Below, piece after piece: positions 27,001 through 38,912 of a stretch of 64,000 bases of DNA. The notes beneath the pieces are model-generated. The model saw only the letters and a list, made by a program, of their open reading frames with translations, did not search any database and was not told the DNA's origin. Positions within the stretch are counted from its first letter, which is position 1; the number at the start of each line of letters is the position of its first letter. This stretch comes from Pithys albifrons albifrons (taxonomy: Eukaryota; Chordata; Aves; Passeriformes; Thamnophilidae), in contig NC_092479.1 of assembly GCF_047495875.1 (NCBI RefSeq), positions 9,880,806-9,944,805 of the forward strand, read 5' to 3'. The position numbers were made by a program, and so were the translations under genes.

Positions 27001-28594
27001 GCGCAAAGCTCGACGGCGCGGGCCACGTGCAGGTCCGGGAAAGTGCCATTTTTCAGCCCAGAATTCCGGACGGACGAAGATTCCTGCCAGGAAAAAAGGG
27101 CCAGGACAGAAAGCGATTGCTCCTTTTCTAGGGTCAATAGGGCCCCATCATTGGCACCTGAGAGCCAAAGGCTGCCGCCTTTTCCCTGGGCGCAAAGCTC
27201 GACGGCGCGGGCCACGTGCAGGTCCGGGAAAGTGCCATTTTTCGGCCCAGAATTCCGGACGGACGAAGATTCCTGCCAGGAAAAAAGGGCCAGGACAGAA
27301 AGCCATTGCTCCTTTTCTAGGGTCAATAGGGCCCCATCATTGGCACCTGAGAGCCAAAGGCTGCCGCCTTTTCCCTGGGCGCAAAGCTCGACGGCGCGGG
27401 CCACGTGCAGGTCCGGGAAAGTGCCATTTTTCAGCCCAGAATTCCGGACGGACGAAGATTGCTGCCAGGAAAAAAGGGCCAGGACAGAAAGCGATTGCTC
27501 CTTTTCTAGGGTCAATAGGGCCCCATCATTGGCACCTGAGAGCCAAAGGCTGCCGCCTTTTCCCTGGGCGCAAAGCTCGACGGCGCGGGCCACGTGCAGG
27601 TCCGGGAAAGTGCCATTTTTCAGCCCAGAATTCCGGACGGACGAAGATTGCTGCCAGGAAAAGAGAGCCAGGACAGAAAGCGATTGCTCCTTTTCTAGGG
27701 TCAATAGGGCCCCATCATTGGCACCTGAGAGCCAAAGGCTGCCGCCTTTTCCCTGGGCGCAAAGCTCGACGGCGCGGGCCACGTGCAGGTCCGGGAAAGT
27801 GTCATTTTTCAGCCCAGAATTCCGGACGGACGAAGATTGCTGCCAGGAAAAAAGGGCCAGGACAGAAAGCGATTGCTCCTTTTCTAGGGTCAATAGGGCC
27901 CCATCATTGGCACGTGAGAGCCAAAGGCTGCCGCCTTTTCCCTGGGCGCAAAGCTCGACGGCGCGGGCCACGTGCAGGTCCGGGAAAGTGCCATTTTTCA
28001 GCCCAGAATTCCGGACGGACGAAGATTGCTGCCAGGAAAAGAGTGCCAGGACAGAAAGCGATTGCTCCTTTTCTAGGTTCAATAGGGCCCCATCATTGGC
28101 ACCTGATAGCCAAAGGCTGCCGCCTTTTCCCTGGGCGCAAAGCTCGACGGCGCGGGCCACGTGCAGGTCCGGGAAAGTGCCATTTTTCAGCCCAGAAGTC
28201 CGGACGGATGAAGATTGCTGCCAGGAAAAAAGGGCCAGGACCGAAAGCGATTGCTCCTTTTCTAGGGTCAATAGGGCCCCATCATTGGCACCTGAGAGCC
28301 AAAGGCTGCCGCCTTTTCCCTGGGCGCAAAGCTCGACGGCGCGGGCCACGTGCAGGTCCGGGAAAGTGCCATTTTTCAGCCCAGAATTCCGGACGGACGA
28401 AGATTGCTGCCAGGAAAAAAGGGCCAGGACAGAAAGCGATTGCTCCTTTTCTAGGGTCAATAGGGCCCCATCATTGGCACCTGAGAGCCAAAGGCTGCCG
28501 CCTTTTCCCTGGGCGCAAAGCTCGACGGCGCGGGCCACGTGCAGGTCCGGGAAAGTGCCATTTTTCAGCCCAGAATTCCGGACGGACGAAGATT
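20107..28594 (+). repeat. Tandem 22-mer higher-order repeat (4,158 bp, two copies)
   Basis: Two adjacent copies, 20,107-24,264 and 24,265-28,422, with agreement continuing to 28,594, share an ordered variant series exactly 22 units apart. Markers are GTGCTGCTCC (about 20,602 and 24,760), TTTTACCTGG (about 20,756 and 24,914), GGATGGATGAAG (about 21,588 and 25,746), CTGGGGTC (21,836 and 25,994), the extra CACGTG (23,753 and 27,911), CTAGGTTCAA (about 23,917 and 28,075) and GGACCGAAAG (about 24,081 and 28,239). The copies differ at only a handful of sites, for example near 22,170 and 26,328 and near 23,110 and 27,268. Much of the first copy lies inside block A copy 2, so this event is younger. 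Confidence 0.93.
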
Positions 28595-30100
28595 CCTGCC
28601 AGGAAAAAAGGGCCAGGACAGAAAGCGATTGCTCCTTTTCTAGGGTCAATAGGGCCCCATCATTGGCACCTGAGAGCCAAAGGCTGCCGCCGTTTCCCTG
28701 GGCTCAAAGCTCGACGGCGCGGGCCACGTGCAGGTCCGGGAAAGTGCCATTTTTCGGCCCAGAATTCCGGACGGACGAAGATTGCTGCCAGGAAAAGAGG
28801 GCCAGGACAGAAAGCGATTGCTCCTTTTCTAGGGTCAATAGGGCCCCATCATTGGCACCTGAGAGCCAAAGGCTGCCGCCTTTTCCCTGGGCGCAAAGCT
28901 CGACGGCGCGGGCCACGTGCAGGTCCAGGAAAGTGCCATTTTTCAGCCCAGAATTCCGGACGGACGAAGATTCCTGCCAGGAAAAGAGGGCCAGGACAGA
29001 AAGCGATTGCTCCTTTTCTAGGGTCAAAAGGGCCCCATCATTGGCACCTGAGAGACAAAGGCTGCCGCCTTTTCCCTGGGCGCAAAGCTCGACGGCGCGG
29101 GCCACGTGCTGCTCCGGGAAAGTGCCATTTTTCAGCCCAGAATTCCGGACGGACGAAGATTGCTGCCAGGAAAAAAGGGCCAGGACAGAAAGCGATTGCT
29201 CCTTTTCTAGGGTCAATAGGGCCCCATCATTGGCACCTGAGAGCCAAAGGCTGCCGCCTTTTCCCTGGGCGCAAAGCTCGACGGCGCGGGCCACGTGCAG
29301 GTCCGGGAAAGTGCCATTTTTCAGCCCAGAATTCCGGACGGACGAAGATTGCTGCCAGGAAAAAAGGGCCAGGACAGAAAGCCATTGCTCCTTTTCTAGG
29401 GTCAATAGGGCCCCATCATTGGCACCTGAGAGCCAAAGGCTGCCGCCTTTTCCCTGGGCGCAAAGCTCGACGGCGCGGGCCACGTGCAGGTCCGGGAAAG
29501 TGCCATTTTTCAGCCCAGAATTCCGGACGGACGAAGATTGCTGCCAGGAAAAAAGGGCCAGGACAGAAAGCCATTGCTCCTTTTCTAGGGTCAATAGGGC
29601 CCCATCATTGGCACCTGAGAGCCAAAGGCTGCCGCCTTTTCCCTGGGCGCAAAGCTCGACGGCGCGGGCCACGTGCAGGTCCGGGAAAGTGCCATTTTTC
29701 AGCCCAGAATTCCGGACGGACGAAGATTCCTGCCAGGAAAAAAGGGCCAGGACAGAAAGCGATTGCTCCTTTTCTAGGGTCAATAGGCCACCATCATTGG
29801 CACCTGAGAGCCAAAGGCTGCCGCCTTTTCCCTGGGCGCAAAGCTCGACGGCGCGGGCCACGTGCAGGTCCGGGAAAGTGCCATTTTTCGGCCCAGAATT
29901 CCGGACGGACGAAGATTGCTGCCAGGAAAAAAGGGCCAGGACAGAAAGCGATTGCTCCTTTTCTAGGGTCAATAGGGCCCCATCATTGGCACCTGAGAGC
30001 CAAAGGCTGCCGCCTTTTCCCTGGGCGCAAAGCTCGACGGCGCGGGCCACGTGCAGGTCCGGGAAAGTGCCATTTTTCAGCCCAGAATTCCGGACGGACG

Positions 30101-31429
30101 AAGATTGCTGCCAGGAAAAAAGGGCCAGGACAGAAAGCCATTGCTCCTTTTCTAGGGTCAATAGGGTCCCATCATTGGCACCTGAGAGCCAAAGGCTACC
30201 GCCTTTTCCCTGGGCGCAAAGCTCGACGGCGCGGGCCACGTGCAGGTCCGGGAAAGTGCCATTTTTCAGCCCAGAATTCCGGACGGACGAAGATTGCTGC
30301 CAGGAAAAAAGGGCCAGGACAGAAAGCCATTGCTCCTTTTCTAGGGTCAATAGGGCCCCATCATTGGCACCTGAGAGCCAAAGGCTGCCGCCTTTTCCCT
30401 GGGCGCAAAGCTCGACGGCGCGGGCCACGTGCAGGTCCGGGAAAGTGCCATTTTTCAGCCCAGAATTCCGGACGGACGAAGATTGCTGCCAGGAAAAGAG
30501 AGCCAGGACAGAAAGCGATTGCTCCTTTTCTAGGGTCAATAGGGCCCCATCATTGGCACCTGAGAGCCAAAGGCTGCCGCCTTTTCCCTGGGCGCAAAGC
30601 TCGACGGCGCGGGCCACGTGCAGGTCCGGGAAAGTGCCATTTTTCAGCCCAGAATTCCGGACGGACGAAGATTGCTGCCAGGAAAAGAGTGCCAGGACAG
30701 AAAGCGATTGCTCCTTTTCTAGGGTCAATAGGGCCCCATCATTGGCACCTGAGAGCCAAAGGCTGCCGCCTTTTCCCTGGGCGCAAAGCTCGACGGCGCG
30801 GGCCACGTGCAGGTCCGGGAAAGTGCCATTTTTCAGCCCAGAATTCCGGACGGACGAAGATTGCTGCCAGGAAAAAAGGGCCAGGACAGAAAGCCATTGC
30901 TCCTTTTCTAGGGTCAATAGGGCCCCATCATTGGCACCTGAGAGCCAAAGGCTGCCGCCTTTTCCCTGGGCGCAAAGCTCGACGGCGCGGGCCACGTGCT
31001 GGTCCGGGAAAGTGCCATTTTTCGGCCCAGAATTCCGGACGGACGAAGATTCCTTCCAGGAAAAGAGGGCCAGGACAGAAAGCGATTGCTCCTTTTCTAG
31101 GGTCAATAGGGCCCCATCATTGGCACCTGAGAGCCAAAGGCTGCCGCCTTTTCCCTGGGCGCAAAGCTCGACGGCGCGGGCCACGTGCAGGTCCGGGAAA
31201 GTGCCATTTTTCGGCCCAGAATTCCGGACGGACGAAGATTCCTGCCAGGAAAAAAGGGCCAGGACAGAAAGCGATTGCTCCTTTTCTAGGGTCAATAGGG
31301 CCCCATCATTGGCACCTGAGAGCCAAAGGCTGCCGCCTTTTCCCTGGGCGCAAAGCTCGACGGCGCGGGCCACGTGCAGGTCCGGGAAAGTGCCATTTTT
31401 CAGCCCAGAATTCCGGACGGACGAAGATT
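30101..31429 (+). repeat. Satellite block C, copy 2
   Basis: This is the partner of 11,390-12,718 at +18,711 bp, carrying the same AATAGGGTCCC, GGCTACCGCC, GTGCTGGTCC and TTCCTTCCAGG variants in order. Beyond about 31,430 the marker series of the left half ends and the array becomes much more uniform. Confidence 0.87.
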
Positions 31430-32165
31430 GCTGCCAGGAAAAAAGGGCCAGGACAGAAAGCCATTGCTCCTTTTCTAGGGTCAATAGGGCCCCATCATTG
31501 GCACCTGAGAGCCAAAGGCTGCCGCCTTTTCCCTGGGCGCAAAGCTCGACGGCGCGGGCCACGTGCAGGTCCGGGAAAGTGCCATTTTTCAGCCCAGAAT
31601 TCCGGACGGACGAAGATTGCTGCCAGGAAAAAAGGGCCAGGACAGAAAGCCATTGCTCCTTTTCTAGGGTCAATAGGGCCCCATCATTGGCACCTGAGAG
31701 CCAAAGGCTGCCGCCTTTTCCCTGGGCGCAAAGCTCGACGGCGCGGGCCACGTGCAGGTCCGGGAAAGTGCCATTTTTCAGCCCAGAATTCCGGACGGAC
31801 GAAGATTGCTGCCAGGAAAAAAGGGCCAGGACAGAAAGCCATTGCTCCTTTTCTAGGGTCAATAGGGCCCCATCATTGGCACCTGAGAGCCAAAGGCTGC
31901 CGCCTTTTCCCTGGGCGCAAAGCTCGACGGCGCGGGCCACGTGCAGGTCCGGGAAAGTGCCATTTTTCAGCCCAGAATTCCGGACGGACGAAGATTGCTG
32001 CCAGGAAAAAAGGGCCAGGACAGAAAGCCATTGCTCCTTTTCTAGGGTCAATAGGGCCCCATCATTGGCACCTGAGAGCCAAAGGCTGCCGCCTTTTCCC
32101 TGGGCGCAAAGGTCGACGGCGCGGGCCACGTGCAGGTCCGGGAAAGTGCCATTTTTCAGCCCAGA

Positions 32166-34380
32166 ATTCCGGACGGACGAAGATTGCTGCCAGGAAAAAA
32201 GGGCCAGGACAGAAAGCGATTGCTCCTTTTCTAGGGTCAATAGGGCCCCATCATTGGCACCTGAGAGCCAAAGGCTGCCGCCTTTTCCCTGGGCGCAAAG
32301 CTCGACGGCGCGGGCCACGTGCAGGTCCGGGAAAGTGCCATTTTTCAGCCCAGAATTCCGGACGGACGAAGATTGCTGCCAGGAAAAAAGGGCCAGGACA
32401 GAAAGCCATTGCTCCTTTTCTAGGGTCAGTAGGGCCCCATCATTGGCACCTGAGAGCCAAAGGCTGCCGCCTTTTCCCTGGACGCAAAGCTCGACGGCGC
32501 GGGCCACGTGCAGGTCCGGGAAAGTGCCATTTTTCAGCCCAGAATTCCGGACGGACGAAGATTGCTGCCAGGAAAAAAGGGCCAGGACAGAAAGCCATTG
32601 CTCCTTTTCTAGGGTCAATAGGGCCCCATCATTGGCACCTGAGAGACAAAGGCTGCCGCCTTTTCCCTGGGCGCAAAGCTCGACGGCGCGGGCCACGTGC
32701 AGGTCCGGGAAAGTGCCATTTTTCAGCCCAGAATTCCGGACGGACCATGATTCCTGCCAGGCAAAAAGGGCCAGGACAGAAAGCCATTGCTCCTTTTCTA
32801 GGGTCAATAGGGCCCCATCATTGGCACCTGAGAGCCAAAGGCTGCCGCCTTTTCCCTGGGCGCAAAGCTCGACGGCGCGGGCCACGTGCAGGTCCGGGAA
32901 AGTGCCATTTTTCAGCCCAGAATTCCGGACGGACGAAGATTGCTGCCAGGAAAAAAGGGCCAGGACAGAAAGCCATTGCTCCTTTTCTAGGGTCAATAGG
33001 GCCCCATCATTGGCACCTGAGAGCCAAAGGCTGCCGCCTTTTCCCTGGGCGCAAAGCTCGACGGCGCGGGCCACGTGCAGGTCCGGGAAAGTGCCATTTT
33101 TCAGCCCAGAATTCCGGACGGACGAAGATTGCTGCCAGGAAAAAAGGGCCAGGACAGAAAGCCATTGCTCCTTTTCTAGGGTCAATAGGGCCCCATCATT
33201 GGCACCTGAGAGCCAAAGGCTGCCGCCTTTTCCCTGGGCGCAAAGCTCGACGGCGCAGGCCACGTGCAGGTCCGGGAAAGTGCCATTTTTCAGCCCAGAA
33301 TTCCGGACGGACGAAGATTCCTGCCAGGAAAAAAGGGCCAGGACAGAAAGCCATTGCTCCTTTTCTAGGGTCAATAGGGCCCCATCATTGGCACCTGAGA
33401 GCCAAAGGCTGCCGCCTTTTCCCTGGGCGCAAAGCTCGACGGTGCGGGCCACGTGCAGGTCCGGGAAAGTGCCATTTTTCAGCCCAGAATTCCGGACGGA
33501 CGAAGATTGCTGCCAGGAAAAAAGGGCCAGGACAGAAAGCCATTGCTCCTTTTCTAGGGTCAATAGGGCCCCATCATTGGCACCTGAGAGCCAAAGGCTG
33601 CCGCCTTTTCCCTGGGCGCAAAGCTCGACGGCGCGGGCCACGTGCAGGTCCGGGAAAGTGCCATTTTTCAGCCCAGAATTCCGGACGGACGAAGATTGCT
33701 GCCAGGAAAAAAGGGCCAGGACAGAAAGCCATTGCTCCTTTTCTAGGGTCAATAGGGCCCCATCATTGGCACCTGAGAGCCAAAGGCTGCCGCCTTTTCC
33801 CTGGGCGCAAAGCTCGACGGCGCGGGCCACGTGCAGGTCCGGGAAAGTGCCATTTTTCAGCCCAGAATTCCGGACGGACGAAGATTGCTGCCAGGAAAAA
33901 AGGGCCAGGACAGAAAGCCATTGCTCCTTTTCTAGGGTCAATAGGGCCCCATCATTGGCACCTGAGAGCCAAAGGCTGCCGCCTTTTCCCTGGGCGCAAA
34001 GCTCGACGGCGCGGGCCACGTGCAGGTCCGGGAAAGTGCCATTTTTCGGCCCAGAATTCCGGACGGACGAAGATTGCTGCCAGGAAAAAAGGGCCAGGAC
34101 AGAAAGCCATTGCTCCTTTTCTAGGGTCAATAGGGCCCCATCATTGGCACCTGAGAGCCAAAGGCTGCCGCCTTTTCCCTGGGCGCAAAGCTCGACGGCG
34201 CGGGCCACGTGCTGGTCCGGGAAAGTGCCATTTTTCAGCCCAGAATTCCGGACGGACGAAGATTGCTGCCAGGAAAAAAGGGCCAGGACAGAAAGCGATT
34301 GCTCCTTTTCTAGGGTCAATAGGGCCCCATCATTGGCACCTGAGAGCCAAAGGCTGCCGCCTTTTCCCTGGGCGCAAAGC
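32166..34380 (+). repeat. 24-mer offset duplication, copy 1 (paired with 36,702-38,912)
   Basis: Markers shared with 36,702-38,912 are GGGTCAGTAGGG (32,425 and 36,961), a GGACGCAAAG change just after it, GAGAGACAAAGG (32,641 and 37,177), GCGCAGGCC (33,254 and 37,789), GACGGTGCGGG (about 33,438 and 37,973), TTCGGCC (34,047 and 38,582) and GTGCTGGTCC (about 34,209 and 38,744). Spacing is 4,536 bp (24 units), dropping to 4,535 after a 1-bp deletion in copy 2. One unit here (about 32,745, GGACCATGATTCC with GGCAAAAAGG) is private to this copy. Confidence 0.85.
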
Positions 34381-34932
34381 TCGACGGCGCGGGCCACGTG
34401 CAGGTCCGGGAAAGTGCCATTTTTCAGCCCAGAATTCCGGACGGACGAAGATTCCTGCCAGGAAAAAAGGGCCAGGACAGAAAGCGATTGCTCCTTTTCT
34501 AGGGTCAATAGGGCCCCATCATTGGCACCTGAGAGCCAAAGGCTGCCGCCTTTTCCCTGGGCGCAAAGCTCGACGGCGCGGGCCACGTGCAGGTCCGGGA
34601 AAGTGCCATTTTTCGGCCCAGAATTCCGGACGGACGAAGATTGCTGCCAGGAGAAAAGGGCCAGGACAGAAAGCCATTGCTCCTTTTCTAGGGTCAATAG
34701 GGCCCCATCATTGGCACCTGAGAGCCAAAGGCTGCCGCCTTTTCCCTGGGCGCAAAGCTCGACGGCGCGGGCCACGTGCTGGTCCGGGAAAGTGCCATTT
34801 TTCGGCCCAGAATTCCGGACGGACGAAGATTGCTGCCAGGAAAAAAGGGCCAGGACAGAAAGCCATTGCTCCTTTTCTAGGGTCAATAGGGCCCCATCAT
34901 TGGCACCTGAGAGCCAAAGGCTGCCGCCTTTT

Positions 34933-35310
34933 CCCTGGGCGCAAAGGTCGACGGCGCGGGCCACGTTCAGGTCCGGGAAAGTGCCATTTTTCAGCCCAGA
35001 ATTCCGGACGCACGAAGATTCCTGCCAGGAAAAAAAGGCCAGGACAGAAAGCCATTGCTCCTTTTCTAGGGTCAATAGGGCCCCATCATTGGCACCTGAG
35101 AGCCAAAGGCTGCCGCCTTTTCCCTGGGCGCAAAGGTCGACGGCGCGGGCCACGTTCAGGTCCGGGAAAGTGCCATTTTTCAGCCCAGAATTCCGGACGC
35201 ACGAAGATTCCTGCCAGGAAAAAAAGGCCAGGACAGAAAGCCATTGCTCCTTTTCTAGGGTCAATAGGGCCCCATCATTGGCACCTGAGAGCCAAAGGCT
35301 GCCGCCTTTT
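34933..35310 (+). repeat. Identical unit pair with lost E-box
   Basis: Two adjacent units share the same rare combination: AAGGTCGACG (34,946 and 35,135), CACGTTCAGG in place of CACGTGCAGG (about 34,961 and 35,150), GGACGCACGAAG, and a run of seven A before GGCC. The pair is a one-unit tandem duplication that must be recent, because two of these variants are otherwise rare in the window. Both units lack the CACGTG site seen in almost every other unit. Confidence 0.85.
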
Positions 35311-36701
35311 CCCTGGGCGCAAAGCTCGACGGCGCGGGCCACGTGCAGGTCCGGGAAAGTGCCATTTTTCAGCCCAGAATTCCGGACGGACGAAGATTGC
35401 TGCCAGGAAAAAAGGGCCAGGACAGAAAGCGATTGCTCCTTTTCTAGGGTCAATAGGGCCCCATCATTGGCACCTGAGAGCCAAAGGCTGCCGCCTTTTC
35501 CCTGGGCGCAAAGGTCGACGGCGCGGGCCACGTGCAGGTCCGGGAAAGTGCCATTTTTCAGCCCAGAATTCCGGACGGACGAAGATTGCTGCCAGGAAAA
35601 AAGGGCCAGGACAGAAAGCGATTGCTCCTTTTCTAGGGTCAATAGGGCCCCATCATTGGCACCTGAGAGCCAAAGGCTGCCGCCTTTTCCCTGGGCGCAA
35701 AGCTCGACGGCGCGGGCCACGTGCAGGTCCGGGAAAGTGCCATTTTTCAGCCCAGAATTCCGGACGGACGAAGATTGCTGCCAGGAAAAAAGGGCCAGGA
35801 CAGAAAGCGATTGCTCCTTTTCTAGGGTCAATAGGGCCCCATCATTGGCACCTGAGAGCCAAAGGCTGCCGCCTTTTCCCTGGGCGCAAAGCTCGACGGC
35901 GCGGGCCACGTGCAGGTCCGGGAAAGTGCCATTTTTCAGCCCAGAATTCCGGACGGACGAAGATTGCTGCCAGGAAAAAAGGGCCAGGAGAGAAAGCGAT
36001 TGCTCCTTTTCTAGGGTCAATAGGGCCCCATCATTGGCACCTGAGAGCCAAAGGCTGCCGCCTTTTCCCTGGGCGCAAAGCTCGACGGCGCGGGCCACGT
36101 GCTGGTCCGGGAAAGTGCCATTTTTCAGCCCAGAATTCCGGACGGACGAAGATTGCTGCCAGGAAAAAAGGGCCAGGACAGAAAGCGATTGCTCCTTTTC
36201 TAGGGTCAATAGGGCCCCATCATTGGCACCTGAGAGCCAAAGGCTGCCGCCTTTTCCCTGGGCGCAAAGCTCGACGGCGCGGGCCACGTGCAGGTCCGGG
36301 AAAGTGCCATTTTTCAGCCCAGAATTCCGGACGGACGAAGATTGCTGCCAGGAAAAAAGGGCCAGGACAGAAAGCGATTGCTCCTTTTCTAGGGTCAATA
36401 GGGCCCCATCATTGGCACCTGAGAGCCAAAGGCTGCCGCCTTTTCCCTGGGCGCAAAGCTCGACGGCGCGGGCCACGTGCAGGTCCGGGAAAGTGCCATT
36501 TTTCAGCCCAGAATTCCGGACGGACGAAGATTGCTGCCAGGAAAAAAGGGCCAGGACAGAAAGCGATTGCTCCTTTTCTAGGGTCAATAGGGCCCCATCA
36601 TTGGCACCTGAGAGCCAAAGGCTGCCGCCTTTTCCCTGGGCGCAAAGCTCGACGGCGCGGGCCACGTGCAGGTCCGGGAAAGTGCCATTTTTCAGCCCAG
36701 G

Positions 36702-38912
36702 ATTCCGGACGGACGAAGATTGCTGCCAGGAAAAAAGGGCCAGGACAGAAAGCGATTGCTCCTTTTCTAGGGTCAATAGGGCCCCATCATTGGCACCTGA
36801 GAGCCAAAGGCTGCCGCCTTTTCCCTGGGCGCAAAGCTCGACGGCGCGGGCCACGTGCAGGTCCGGGAAAGTGCCATTTTTCAGCCCAGAATTCCGGACG
36901 GACGAAGATTGCTGCCAGGAAAAAAGGGCCAGGACAGAAAGCCATTGCTCCTTTTCTAGGGTCAGTAGGGCCCCATCATTGGCACCTGAGAGCCAAAGGC
37001 TGCCGCCTTTTCCCTGGACGCAAAGCTCGACGGCGCGGGCCACGTGCAGGTCCGGGAAAGTGCCATTTTTCAGCCCAGAATTCCGGACGGACGAAGATTG
37101 CTGCCAGGAAAAAAGGGCCAGGACAGAAAGCCATTGCTCCTTTTCTAGGGTCAATAGGGCCCCATCATTGGCACCTGAGAGACAAAGGCTGCCGCCTTTT
37201 CCCTGGGCGCAAAGCTCGACGGCGCGGGCCACGTGCAGGTCCGGGAAAGTGCCATTTTTCAGCCCAGAATTCCGGACGGACGAAGATTGCTGCCAGGAAA
37301 AAAGGGCCAGGACAGAAAGCCATTGCTCCTTTTCTAGGGTCAATAGGGCCCCATCATTGGCACCTGAGAGCCAAAGGCTGCCGCCTTTTCCCTGGGCGCA
37401 AAGCTCGACGGCGCGGGCCACGTGCAGGTCCGGGAAAGTGCCATTTTTCAGCCCAGAATTCCGGACGGACGAAGATTGCTGCCAGGAAAAAAGGGCCAGG
37501 ACAGAAAGCCATTGCTCCTTTTCTAGGGTCAATAGGGCCCCATCATTGGCACCTGAGAGCCAAAGGCTGCCGCCTTTTCCCTGGGCGCAAAGCTCGACGG
37601 CGCGGGCCACGTGCAGGTCCGGGAAAGTGCCATTTTTCAGCCCAGAATTCCGGACGGACGAAGATTGCTGCCAGGAAAAAAGGGCCAGGACAGAAAGCGA
37701 TTGCTCCTTTTCTAGGGTCAATAGGGCCCCATCATTGGCACCTGAGAGCCAAAGGCTGCCGCCTTTTCCTGGGCGCAAAGCTCGACGGCGCAGGCCACGT
37801 GCAGGTCCGGGAAAGTGCCATTTTTCAGCCCAGAATTCCGGACGGACGAAGATTCCTGCCAGGAAAAAAGGGCCAGGACAGAAAGCCATTGCTCCTTTTC
37901 TAGGGTCAATAGGGCCCCATCATTGGCACCTGAGAGCCAAAGGCTGCCGCCTTTTCCCTGGGCGCAAAGCTCGACGGTGCGGGCCACGTGCAGGTCCGGG
38001 AAAGTGCCATTTTTCAGCCCAGAATTCCGGACGGACGAAGATTGCTGCCAGGAAAAAAGGGCCAGGACAGAAAGCCATTGCTCCTTTTCTAGGGTCAATA
38101 GGGCCCCATCATTGGCACCTGAGAGCCAAAGGCTGCCGCCTTTTCCCTGGGCGCAAAGCTCGACGGCGCGGGCCACGTGCAGGTCCGGGAAAGTGCCATT
38201 TTTCGGCCCAGAATTCCGGACGGACGAAGATTCCTGCCAGGAAAAAAGGGCCAGGACAGAAAGCCATTGCTCCTTTTCTAGGGTCAATAGGGCCCCATCA
38301 TTGGCACCTGAGAGCCAAAGGCTGCCGCCTTTTCCCTGGGCGCAAAGCTCGACGGCGCGGGCCACGTGCAGGTCCGGGAAAGTGCCATTTTTCAGCCCAG
38401 AATTCCGGACGGACGAAGATTGCTGCCAGGAAAAAAGGGCCAGGACAGAAAGCCATTGCTCCTTTTCTAGGGTCAATAGGGCCCCATCATTGGCACCTGA
38501 GAGCCAAAGGCTGCCGCCTTTTCCCTGGGCGCAAAGCTCGACGGCGCGGGCCACGTGCAGGTCCGGGAAAGTGCCATTTTTCGGCCCAGAATTCCGGACG
38601 GACGAAGATTGCTGCCAGGAAAAAAGGGCCAGGACAGAAAGCCACTGCTCCTTTTCTAGGGTCAATAGGGCCCCATCATTGGCACCTGAGAGCCAAAGGC
38701 TGCCGCCTTTTCCCTGGGCGCAAAGCTCGACGGCGCGGGCCACGTGCTGGTCCGGGAAAGTGCCATTTTTCAGCCCAGAATTCCGGACGGACGAAGATTG
38801 CTGCCAGGAAAAAAGGGCCAGGACAGAAAGCGATTGCTCCTTTTCTAGGGTCAATAGGGCCCCATCATTGGCACCTGAGAGCCAAAGGCTGCCGCCTTTT
38901 CCCTGGGCGCAA
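36702..38912 (+). repeat. 24-mer offset duplication, copy 2
   Basis: This is the partner of 32,166-34,380. It carries a private 1-bp deletion at about 37,767 (CTTTTCCTGGG in place of CTTTTCCCTGGG), which shifts the spacing to the partner from 4,536 to 4,535 bp and breaks the accidental open frames on both strands. The private GGACCATG unit of copy 1 is absent here; the matching unit near 37,285 is ordinary. Confidence 0.85.

Noticed and set aside
9933..28649. A 6,238-codon minus-strand frame
   Set aside because: It is the antisense register of the same unit, which happens to lack stops; residue changes among units show no sign of constraint.
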